Both the position numbers and the translations under genes were made by a program. From contig JAICHT010000162.1 in NCBI GenBank assembly GCA_025924755.1, forward strand, positions 1 to 7,890: DNA of 7,890 nt, in the 5' to 3' direction. Below are positions 1-6,511 of the stretch, in pieces. The stretch is from Chitinophagaceae bacterium (lineage in GTDB: Bacteria; Bacteroidota; Bacteroidia; Chitinophagales; Chitinophagaceae). How positions within the stretch are numbered: the stretch's first letter is position 1; each line of letters begins with the position of its first letter. The notes under the pieces are model-generated. The model was not told the DNA's origin. It ran no database searches and was given only the letters and a program-made list of their open reading frames with translations.

Positions 1-1143
1 TTAGGCGTTATCGTAGGGCCCACTTTAGGACCACCCTTAGGAGGTTATATAGTGGATAATTTTTCATGGCCTTATATCTTTTATATCAATATTCCTTTAG
101 GCGTGATAGCTACATTATTGACATTACAATTTGTGCGCAGCCCTAAATATGCTGAAAAAAGCGCCACCAGGGATATTGACTGGTGGGGAATTGGGCTGTT
201 GGCCATTGCAGTCGGTTCGTTGCAATATGTATTGGAACGCGGGCAGGAAGATGACTGGTTTAACAGCCAATGGATTATGTTATTCAGCGTAACAGCTGTA
301 TTTGGGATTTTCTTTTTTATATGGCGGGAACTTACTTTCAGAAATCCTATTGTTAATATCCGGGTTTTAGGAAACACAAACCTTCGGGTAGGTACTATCT
401 TATCATTTATAATGGGAGTAGGATTATATGGCTCCACTTTTATTGTTCCGCTATATACACAGGCTACACTTGGCTGGACGGCCCAGCAGTCGGGGATGCT
501 GATGATACCGGCCACTATCACCACCGCTTTTATGATGCCTATAATAGGGCAGCTTTTGCAAAAAGGCGTAAAGCAGCAATATCTGGTGGCGTTAGGTATG
601 TTGTTGTTCTTTGTGTATAGTTTTTGGGGCTATAAAATATTAACACCCGATACCGGTGCCGATGCTTTCTTCTGGATGCTGATTGTAAGAGGGGTAGGAA
701 TGGGTATGTTGTTTATACCGGTTACTACGCTGGCGCTTTCTACACTTCGCGGACAGCAAATAGGCCAGGGCGCTTCCTTTACAGGTATGATGCGGCAATT
801 GGGCGGTTCGTTTGGTATAGCAGGTATTACTACTTTTATGGCACGTCAAAACATGACGCACCGAAATGAACTGGTGTCTAAATTAAATATAAACGACCCG
901 GCTGTGCAAAACAGGGTGCATGCCTTGCAACACAGCTTTATGGCAAAAGGCATGACACCGGATGTGGCGCTGAAAACCGGCTATAAAGTGCTGGATTATT
1001 CGGTAATGAAGCAGGCGGCGGTTTTATCATATATGGATGTTTTCCTTTATATAGGGTTGATGTTTTTGATTTGTATCCCGTTTGTATTAATGGTAAAAGC
1101 CAATAAGGGCAATAAAATGAGTATGTCGGAAGCGATGCACTAA
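1..1143 (+). CDS. MFS drug exporter, DHA2 (EmrB/QacA) family, 3' part
   Basis: The frame is open from the first base, so the gene begins upstream. 380 residues are visible, ending in TAA at 1141-1143. The first 15 residues (VGPTLGPPLGG at 5-15) match antiporter motif C of the major facilitator superfamily, found in TM5 of drug/proton antiporters. The segment after it, FSWPYIFYINIPLG, is the usual EmrB-type continuation. About nine further hydrophobic segments follow, ending near residues 346-366, with a short polar C-terminus. DHA2 proteins have 14 TM helices and about 500-540 residues, so roughly the first 130-150 residues are missing. By family, the protein sits in the inner membrane and exports drugs or other amphipathic compounds using the proton gradient. 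In Gram-negatives it often works with an EmrA-type adaptor and a TolC-type channel. Neither is visible, but upstream genes are outside the window. The substrate cannot be told. No frame damage is seen. Confidence 0.93.
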   Translation, partial: LGVIVGPTLGPPLGGYIVDNFSWPYIFYINIPLGVIATLLTLQFVRSPKYAEKSATRDIDWWGIGLLAIAVGSLQYVLERGQEDDWFNSQWIMLFSVTAVFGIFFFIWRELTFRNPIVNIRVLGNTNLRVGTILSFIMGVGLYGSTFIVPLYTQATLGWTAQQSGMLMIPATITTAFMMPIIGQLLQKGVKQQYLVALGMLLFFVYSFWGYKILTPDTGADAFFWMLIVRGVGMGMLFIPVTTLALSTLRGQQIGQGASFTGMMRQLGGSFGIAGITTFMARQNMTHRNELVSKLNINDPAVQNRVHALQHSFMAKGMTPDVALKTGYKVLDYSVMKQAAVLSYMDVFLYIGLMFLICIPFVLMVKANKGNKMSMSEAMH

Positions 1144-1164
1144 ATATTATTTTTGTTTGATAAG

Positions 1165-1200
1165 AAAGGCTGCTGATTTTTTAGCAGCCTTTTTCTTTTT
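1165..1200 (+). terminator. Intrinsic terminator after the MFS exporter
   Basis: A perfect 10-bp stem, AAAGGCTGCT (1165-1174) with AGCAGCCTTT (1183-1192), encloses an 8-base T-rich loop. It is followed by a T-rich run to 1200 broken by one C. It begins 21 bases after the MFS stop codon, so it most likely ends that transcript and separates the exporter from the lipoprotein region downstream. Confidence 0.9.
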
Positions 1201-1344
1201 ACAGGTCATTCTTCTTGTATTGCTCTACAAGTTGCTAAATTTTTTAAGAATTTCTATTAGCATTTGATATAAATCATTTTCTAAGTTGTATTTCCCGGAT
1301 AAAGCTTTTATATTGATACCTTCTTTCATTCACCAAACTAAACC

Positions 1345-1634
1345 ATGTGAAAAAACCTCCTCTTACTTTCCTGTTTTTTGTTTCTTTTCATCAGTTCATG
1401 TAAAAAACAAATAATGAAATTACAGCCTCTATTAACCATCGAACCACTGCTATCCCAAGCATGACTATCAGTAATGGCACTTCATTAATAGACAGTATGC
1501 CTGTCAGTACCGATAACGATTCTATTGAACGCATAACGGTATTAGGGCGCAGATGGCCAACCTTACTGCAGCAAAATAACAACAATATCAATTCAACACC
1601 TGTTTTAAGTTTATTTCAGCAATATGGGTATTAA
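1345..1634 (+). pseudogene. Remnant of a lipoprotein gene (signal peptide plus short N-terminal region)
   Basis: From the ATG at 1345 the second codon is TGA. The same frame then reads KNLLLLSCFLFLFISSC followed by KK (1351-1407), a clear lipoprotein signal peptide with lipobox ISSC (Cys codon 1399-1401). That frame closes at a TGA a few codons later. The frame one base earlier is open from 1404 to TAA at 1632-1634 and reads as a polar mature region (NNEITASINHRTTAIPSM, then SIERITVLGRRWP). Adding one A to the six-A run at 1402-1407 joins the two parts as CKKTNNE. The ITVLGRRWP segment recalls the N-terminus of large Chitinophagaceae lipoproteins, but this is a weak impression. Only about 100 residues remain, so most of such a gene would be deleted. 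Two lesions (a stop at codon 2 and a frameshift) make function unlikely. The function of the intact ancestor is unknown to me. Confidence 0.6.
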
Positions 1635-1671
1635 CTTCAAACTTACAGCGGTAGTGGTATTGATCTATGCC
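1619..1671 (+). repeat. Imperfect direct repeat, copy 1
   Basis: 53 bases starting gcaatatgggtattaac and ending atctatgcc match copy 2 at 2243-2294 with about 44 of 53 positions identical and one gap. This copy covers the last codons of the upstream lipoprotein remnant and the start codon plus signal peptide of the next gene (KLTAVVVLIYA). Confidence 0.75.
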
Positions 1672-2240
1672 ACTACTGTTTACAGTTCCTGCAACAAAAG
1701 CATACTCGGCTGCCCGGTAGAAAGTTATCTTTTTACTATTGGGGTTAAAGCCTACCCGGATAAAGACAGCATTCATATCGGTGATACCATCTGGTTTGAA
1801 ATTAACACTCCGACTACACTCCAGGATGATGCTAATCCTTCTCGCCAAATGATTGATTATAGCGGGGCAGCTAATCTGGGCTCTGCAGTTGGGTTTGTTG
1901 AATATCCCAGCATAAATATTGCTTATCCATCTGCAAATAGATTTGATTGCGTATTAGTTTCCGGTAAACAGGTCACCAACCCTAATACAGACCAAATCAG
2001 AGAGTATTTATTTGAAGAAAGAAATAATCGCTACTTGTTTAAGTTAGGTGTTATTCCTAAACAGAAAGGTGTTTATGGTATTGGATTTAGCAATGCGGCT
2101 ATGTATATCGCAGGTCAGATAAATGTACAAAAGCTGGCTTTGCTATAAACTTTGAAAATACCAACACACATCATTATCTAAATCCCAATTATGATAGCTC
2201 TTCTTCCGAGGTTGGGGGTTATTATGTAAAAGTCTACTAA
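1624..2240 (+). pseudogene. Small predicted lipoprotein, unknown function, frameshifted near its 3' end
   Basis: The ATG at 1624 opens a frame of 174 codons (stop 2146-2148). Residues 5-18 are hydrophobic and end in VYSSC (Cys23), a likely lipoprotein cleavage site, although Tyr at -3 is not ideal. The mature part (SILGCPVESYLF, then YPDKDSIHIGDTIWFEI) looks like a beta-rich domain. I do not recognise a named family. The stop is probably not the true end. From about 2091 the frame one base earlier is open to TAA at 2238-2240 and reads as convincing protein (KAGFAINFENTNTHHYL, ending VGGYYVKVY). One extra base between 2091 and 2133, for example before ATG at 2101 or in the A run 2129-2132, would give one protein of about 205 residues. 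This is either a recent frameshift or a sequencing error. The start overlaps the end of the preceding remnant by 11 bases. A truncated but expressed 174-residue protein remains possible. Confidence 0.6.
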
Positions 2241-2242
2241 CG

Positions 2243-2294
2243 GCAATATGGCTACTAATATCAAACTTACCGCAGTAGCGGTCTTATCTATGCC
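2243..2294 (+). repeat. Imperfect direct repeat, copy 2 (start of a lost third lipoprotein gene?)
   Basis: 52 bases starting gcaatatggctactaat and ending atctatgcc repeat the segment at 1619-1671. The copy lies three bases after the restored end of the frameshifted lipoprotein gene, as copy 1 lies at the end of the gene before it. Its ATG at 2248 reads MATNIKLTAVAVL, like MGINFKLTAVVVL in copy 1, but the frame ends after about 25 codons with no lipobox. It is best read as the stub of another tandem paralogue. Apart from this stub, I see no gene or RNA structure in 2241-2375. Confidence 0.7.
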
Positions 2295-2375
2295 TATCTT
2301 TTTCAACGTGAAGTTAAAGCGTAGCTAGTTGAAACAGTATCGTTGGTAACTCCGTAATCGGGCCGTTCGTTTTGC

Positions 2376-2383
2376 TACCTTTG
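2376..2383 (+). promoter_or_regulatory. Bacteroidota -7 promoter box for the ABC exporter
   Basis: TACCTTTG fits the TAnnTTTG -7 element read by the Bacteroidota primary sigma factor. No good TTTG element is found 19-21 bases upstream. It lies 16 bases before the TTG start codon at 2400, so the transcript leader would be only about 10 bases. The assignment rests on the single box and its position. Confidence 0.45.
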
Positions 2384-2399
2384 CAGCTAAAGTTTTTAA

Positions 2400-4253
2400 T
2401 TGAAGCATTTAAAAGCCCTTAATAAATATTTCTGGAAGTACCGTATCCGGTTAAGCATTGGTGTTATTTTCATAGTCGTGTCCAACTACTTTGGTGTACT
2501 GGCGCCTCAGGTAACCGGTTTTATTATAGATTATGTGCAACGGGCTTTGCGCCTGCCGGGTTATCGCCCCAAAGCCCGGATACCCAACTATGATATACTG
2601 GTTAATTATTTTATTAAAAGAATTGACAGCCTGCATGTTTCTGTAGGCAATGTGGTGGCTATATGCGGCATCACCATATTGGTACTGGCGCTGCTTCGCG
2701 GATTTTTTATGTTTCTGATGCGGCAAACCATTATTGTAATGAGCCGCCATATTGAATATGATCAAAAGAATGAAGTGTACGATCATTATCAAAAGCTGGA
2801 TATTGGATTTTATAAAACGCACAGCACCGGCGATTTAATGAGCCGCATGGCCGAAGACGTAAGCCGGGTGCGGATGTTTACCGGTCCGGCAATCATGTAT
2901 CTTATCAACCTGCTTTCTTTGATATCGCTTAGTTTGTACTTTATGTTTAAGCGGGATGCCGAATTGTCAATATATGTATTGGCGCCCTTACCCATCTTAG
3001 CAGTCACCATATACCTTGTCAATACCGTTATCCATAAAAAGAGTGAATCTTTACAAGCTACCCTGGCCAATCTTACTACCAATGCACAGCAATCCTATGC
3101 CGGCATCCGCGTAATTAAATCGTTTGTGCAGGAAGATGCGATGTACCGCCATTTTGATGAAAACAGCGAAAAATACAAACATAAAGCAGTGGAGCTGGCT
3201 AAAATTGAAGCATTGTATTTTCCATCCATGACGCTGCTGATTGGCCTTAGTACCTTGCTTACCATCATGATTGGAGGTTTTTACTATATTAATGGTTATC
3301 ATAATGTGGGTATTGATACCATAGTGGAATTTGTAATTTATATAAACCTGCTTACCTTTCCGGTAAGTGCCATTGGCTGGACGGCCAGTATGATACAACG
3401 TGCTTCCGCATCGCAAAAAAGGCTCAATGAATTTCTGGATTCCGAACCTAAAATTTTCAATAAGAGTCATACCGTAACGCACCAATTAAGCGGTAATATC
3501 TCTTTTGAAAATGTAAACTTCATTTACCCGCATACTAATATTCATGCGCTGAAGGATTTTAATTTGTCTATTGAGGCCGGACAGAAAGTAGCGATCATTG
3601 GCAGAACCGGTAGTGGCAAAAGTACGGTAGCCCAATTGCTGCTCCGCATGTATGACGTCACCGAAGGGCAATTATTGTTGGATAATATCAATATCAAAGA
3701 TTTTAATATCGAATCGTTGCGGAAGCAAATAAGCTATGTGCCGCAGGATGGATTTTTATTTAGTGAAACTATAGAAAACAATATTGCATTCGGAACACAA
3801 AAGAAAACGTTGGAGCAGGTACAACAAGCGGCCCGGCTGGCTGTAGTAAAAAGGGAGATTGAGGGTTTTCCGGAACAATATAAAACGATGGTAGGAGAGC
3901 GGGGCGTTACGCTAAGCGGCGGACAAAAGCAGCGCATCTCCATTGCGCGGTCTTTAATGAAAGATGCTCCTGTATTGCTTCTTGACGATTGTTTGAGCGC
4001 TGTGGATGCCAAAACGGAAAAAGAAATTTTGAGCCATTTGCAGGAATACCTTCAGCAGAAAACCGCTATCATTATTACCCACCGGATTTTTAGCTTATTG
4101 AATTTTGATAAAATAATAGTAATAGTAGACGGCCGTATAGAAGAAGAAGGCACTCATACCGAATTGCTGCATAAAAATGGCGTATATGCCGATATGTATT
4201 CCAGGCAGTTACAGGAAGACGCAAACAAACCTGCATCAAATTTGTCTGTTTAA
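2400..4253 (+). CDS. ABC exporter half-transporter (permease fused to ATPase, MdlB/MsbA-like)
   Basis: 617 residues, the full length of a type IV (MsbA-like) ABC exporter half. Six TM helices lie at about 17-40, 84-110, 163-183, 190-210, 272-298 and 306-330. The nucleotide-binding domain follows: Walker A GRTGSGKST (401-409), Q-loop Gln449, signature LSGGQ (505-509), Walker B VLLLDD (525-530), D-loop SAVD and switch His561. Asp530 stands where the catalytic Glu usually is, as in the degenerate site of heterodimeric exporters such as TM287/288 and BmrC/BmrD. No partner subunit adjoins it. The start is TTG: an in-frame TAA at 2397-2399 directly precedes it, no ATG follows before the first TM helix is lost, and the N-terminus (KHLKALNKYFWKY) looks complete. 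The protein should act as a dimer in the inner membrane, exporting a lipid, drug or other hydrophobic substrate driven by ATP. The substrate is unknown. Confidence 0.93.
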   Translation: MKHLKALNKYFWKYRIRLSIGVIFIVVSNYFGVLAPQVTGFIIDYVQRALRLPGYRPKARIPNYDILVNYFIKRIDSLHVSVGNVVAICGITILVLALLRGFFMFLMRQTIIVMSRHIEYDQKNEVYDHYQKLDIGFYKTHSTGDLMSRMAEDVSRVRMFTGPAIMYLINLLSLISLSLYFMFKRDAELSIYVLAPLPILAVTIYLVNTVIHKKSESLQATLANLTTNAQQSYAGIRVIKSFVQEDAMYRHFDENSEKYKHKAVELAKIEALYFPSMTLLIGLSTLLTIMIGGFYYINGYHNVGIDTIVEFVIYINLLTFPVSAIGWTASMIQRASASQKRLNEFLDSEPKIFNKSHTVTHQLSGNISFENVNFIYPHTNIHALKDFNLSIEAGQKVAIIGRTGSGKSTVAQLLLRMYDVTEGQLLLDNINIKDFNIESLRKQISYVPQDGFLFSETIENNIAFGTQKKTLEQVQQAARLAVVKREIEGFPEQYKTMVGERGVTLSGGQKQRISIARSLMKDAPVLLLDDCLSAVDAKTEKEILSHLQEYLQQKTAIIITHRIFSLLNFDKIIVIVDGRIEEEGTHTELLHKNGVYADMYSRQLQEDANKPASNLSV

Positions 4254-4271
4254 AAAACATAATTATATTTG
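4241..4271 (+). promoter_or_regulatory. Bacteroidota promoter for the PUR-like gene
   Basis: TTTG (4241-4244), then exactly 19 bases, then TATATTTG (4264-4271), match the TTTG-N19-TAnnTTTG primary promoter of Bacteroidota. The -33 box lies within the last codons of the ABC gene. The transcript would start near 4278 and give a leader of roughly 37 bases, so the PUR-like gene can be expressed on its own. Confidence 0.75.
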
Positions 4272-4314
4272 CTTGGTATTCACCAAAACTTTATTAACTG
4301 TAAAATTTTAAACT

Positions 4315-4749
4315 GTGGCGTACGACAATAATGAAAAGAAAATGGAAAGCATTTACAGCAAACGGATTCGTGCAGGCAAAAGACGAACCTATTTCTTTGA
4401 TGTAAGAGCTACCCGCAGCAATGATTATTACCTAACAATTACAGAAAGCCGCAAACGCTTTAATGACAATGGGTACGACAGGCATAAGATTTTTTTGTAT
4501 AAGGAAGATTTCAACAAATTTATTAAAGCCCTTTCCGAAGCAGTTGATTATGTAAAAACACAGTTAATGCCTGATTTTGATTTTGATGCATTTAACCATG
4601 ATGAAGTAATGGATGAAACTGAATCGGAAGATATGGTGACAGATGTGGATGCACTCCCTGTAGTCTCCAACAGTCCGGCGCCCGGTATAGCTGCTGTAAA
4701 TACAGCACCGGCTGCTACCTCTACTGCGGAAGAAGTAGACAAGTGGTAA
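4315..4749 (+). CDS. PUR-alpha-like nucleic-acid-binding protein (DUF3276)
   Basis: Residues 9 to about 82 carry the conserved DUF3276 pattern: IYSKRIRAGKRRTYFFDVR, then RSNDYYLTITESRKRF, then HKIFLYKEDFNKFIKAL. This is the bacterial PUR repeat, a whirly-like ssDNA/RNA-binding fold known from Borrelia BpuR and related Bacteroidota proteins. One repeat normally dimerises to form the unit equivalent to eukaryotic Pur-alpha. Residues 88-144 form an acidic, then Ala/Pro/Ser/Thr-rich, probably disordered tail ending in EEVDKW. The likely role is cytoplasmic binding of single-stranded DNA or RNA, but no specific target can be read here. The start is GTG at 4315, giving MAYDNNEKKM. ATG at 4342 is the alternative and would remove nine residues without touching the domain. 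The gene follows the ABC gene by 61 bases with its own promoter and ends at a terminator. Confidence 0.9.
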   Translation: MAYDNNEKKMESIYSKRIRAGKRRTYFFDVRATRSNDYYLTITESRKRFNDNGYDRHKIFLYKEDFNKFIKALSEAVDYVKTQLMPDFDFDAFNHDEVMDETESEDMVTDVDALPVVSNSPAPGIAAVNTAPAATSTAEEVDKW

Positions 4750-4774
4750 AGAAATTTTTATAATACTATTCATA

Positions 4775-4810
4775 TTAAAGCCCGGTGTTGAAGCCGGGCT
4801 TTAATTATTT
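4775..4810. terminator. Shared (bidirectional) terminator between converging genes
   Basis: The stem TTAAAGCCCGG (4775-4785) with CCGGGCTTTAA (4794-4804), plus an inner T-G pair, makes a 12-bp hairpin with the loop GTTGAA. T-rich sequence follows on the plus strand (ttaatta/tttta). On the minus strand a weaker T-containing stretch follows. It sits between the PUR-like gene (+, ends 4749) and pgi (-, ends 4861) and can serve both. Confidence 0.85.
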
Positions 4811-4860
4811 TAGAGGTAACAAGTTTATAGTTCTATAGTACTAAAACCTATATCATCTGC

Positions 4861-6510
4861 TTACCGCATTTGTTTATAGGCATTAATCAATCCATTTGTA
4901 GAGGAATCGTGCGATGTAATAACTTCATCGCTTTGAAGCTGCGGCAAAATTTTATTGGCTAATTGTTTTCCCAGTTCAACCCCCCATTGGTCGAAGCTGA
5001 AGATATTCCAAATAACACCCTGTACAAAAATCTTATGTTCATATAATGCTATTAATTCTCCCAAAGCAAAAGGTGTAATCTTTTTTAGTAATATGGAATT
5101 GGTAGGCCGGTTACCACTGAATATTTTAAAAGGTGCCAGGCTGGCAATTTCTTCATCATTCTTACCTGCCTTTTTCAATTCATCCACTACTTCTTCTCCT
5201 GTTTTCCCATTCATCAGCGCTTCGGTTTGGGCAAAAAAGTTGGAAAGTAATTTTTCATGATGATCGCCAATAGGATTATGCGTTTGTGCAGGTGCAATAA
5301 AGTCGCAGGGAATCAATACCGTGCCCTGGTGTATTAGTTGATAAAATGCGTGCTGACCGTTTGTGCCGGGTTCGCCCCAGATAATAGGACCTGTCGCATA
5401 GGAAACCGGTTCGCCATTTCTATCCACGCTTTTGCCATTGCTTTCCATATTGCCCTGTTGAAAATATGCGGCAAACCGATGCATGTATTGATCATATGGC
5501 AATATGGCCTCGCTTTGCGCACCGAAAAAATCAATATACCACAAGCTTACCAGTGCCAGCCATACCGGTATATTTTTATCAAAAGGTGTAGTTTGGAAAT
5601 GCTGATCGGCGGAGTGACCTCCTTGTAGCAGCGCTTCAAAATTATCATAGCCAATAGTTAACGCAATAGACAAACCAATGGCACTCCATAGTGAATAGCG
5701 TCCACCTACCCAATCCCAAAAAGCAAACATGTTTTGTTTATCAATACCAAAAGCCGTTACTTCTTTTTCGTTGGTAGATAAGGCAACAAAATGTTTAGCA
5801 ACCTGGGCTTCATCCTTCGCTGATTTTAAAAACCAATCTCTAGCTGTATGTGCATTGGTCATGGTTTCCTGCGTGGTAAACGTTTTGGAAGCAATTAAAA
5901 ATAGCGTTTCATCGGGAGTTACTTTTTTTAAAGTTTCAGCAATATGCGTAGCATCTACGTTGGAGACGAAATAAGCCTGGATGTCTTCTTTCCAATAAGG
6001 TTTCAAAGCTTCTGTTACCATATAAGGGCCCAGATCGCTGCCGCCAATACCTATGTTTACTATATAACGGATTTTTTTTCCGGTATATCCCTTCCATTCT
6101 CCGCTATGTACTTTTTGGCAAAAGGCTTTCATTTGCGCCTGCACCTTTTGTACATCTTCCATCACATTTTTCCCTTCAGAGTAAACAGGTGTTCCTGAAA
6201 CATTTCGTAAAGCAATATGCAATACGGAACGGTGTTCGGTTTGATTAATCAGTTCACCGCTGAACATAGCAGTAATAGCTTCCGATAGATGGCATTCTTC
6301 CCCAAGTTGCTGCAATAGTTTCATTGTTTCGCCGGTAATTATGTTTTTTGATAAATCCACTACCGTATCATTCAGGCACAATGCAAATTTTTTGAAGCGT
6401 TCACCATCTTGCTGAAAAAGCTCCTTCATCTGTACTTTTTTCATTTCCGTAGCATGCTGTTTCAGGCTTTTCCAGGCAGTGGTGTTTGTGGGATTGATTT
6501 TTGGAAACAT
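4861..6510 (-). CDS. pgi: Glucose-6-phosphate isomerase
   Basis: Interconverts glucose 6-phosphate and fructose 6-phosphate in glycolysis, gluconeogenesis and pentose phosphate recycling, in the cytoplasm. It has 549 residues, the same length as E. coli Pgi, and recalled blocks align almost without gaps. Visible motifs are GIGGSDLGP (154-162) and SKTFTTQET (208-216) for the phosphate site, GGRYSLWSAIGLS (269-281), ESNGKSVDRNG (356-366), WGEPGTNGQHAFYQLIHQG (378-396) and FDQWGVELGK (506-515). Catalytic residues E355, H386 and K514 of E. coli correspond to Glu356, His387 and Lys515. This is the long form shared by gammaproteobacteria and eukaryotes rather than the shorter Bacillus type. It starts at ATG (6508-6510), one base after the ltaE stop, so translation is probably coupled to the upstream gene. 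The frame is intact. Confidence 0.98.
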   Translation of the reverse strand: MFPKINPTNTTAWKSLKQHATEMKKVQMKELFQQDGERFKKFALCLNDTVVDLSKNIITGETMKLLQQLGEECHLSEAITAMFSGELINQTEHRSVLHIALRNVSGTPVYSEGKNVMEDVQKVQAQMKAFCQKVHSGEWKGYTGKKIRYIVNIGIGGSDLGPYMVTEALKPYWKEDIQAYFVSNVDATHIAETLKKVTPDETLFLIASKTFTTQETMTNAHTARDWFLKSAKDEAQVAKHFVALSTNEKEVTAFGIDKQNMFAFWDWVGGRYSLWSAIGLSIALTIGYDNFEALLQGGHSADQHFQTTPFDKNIPVWLALVSLWYIDFFGAQSEAILPYDQYMHRFAAYFQQGNMESNGKSVDRNGEPVSYATGPIIWGEPGTNGQHAFYQLIHQGTVLIPCDFIAPAQTHNPIGDHHEKLLSNFFAQTEALMNGKTGEEVVDELKKAGKNDEEIASLAPFKIFSGNRPTNSILLKKITPFALGELIALYEHKIFVQGVIWNIFSFDQWGVELGKQLANKILPQLQSDEVITSHDSSTNGLINAYKQMR

Positions 6511-6511
6511 T

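Noticed and set aside
1348..1350. TGA as second codon read as recoding (selenocysteine or alternative code)
   Set aside because: A signal peptide has no use for selenocysteine, no hairpin follows, and the same gene has a second lesion. Decay or a base error is simpler.
1391..1848. Minus-strand open frames of 66 and 86 codons opposite the lipoprotein region
   Set aside because: They lie antisense to better supported signal peptides and mature regions and show no recognisable domain or start context.
2091..2133. Programmed ribosomal frameshift in the small lipoprotein gene
   Set aside because: No slippery heptamer (X XXY YYZ), upstream Shine-Dalgarno-like element or downstream hairpin/pseudoknot is evident. 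A single-base indel explains the data.
4564..4773. Minus-strand frames of 64 and 69 codons opposite the 3' end of the PUR-like gene
   Set aside because: One is antisense to the low-complexity tail, which favours open frames by chance. The other overlaps the terminator region. Neither looks like a protein family.
4861..6510. pgi as a recent transfer from gammaproteobacteria because of its closeness to E. coli Pgi
   Set aside because: The long Pgi form is also usual in Bacteroidota, and the base composition looks like that of its neighbours. There is no sign of a recent transfer or mobile element.
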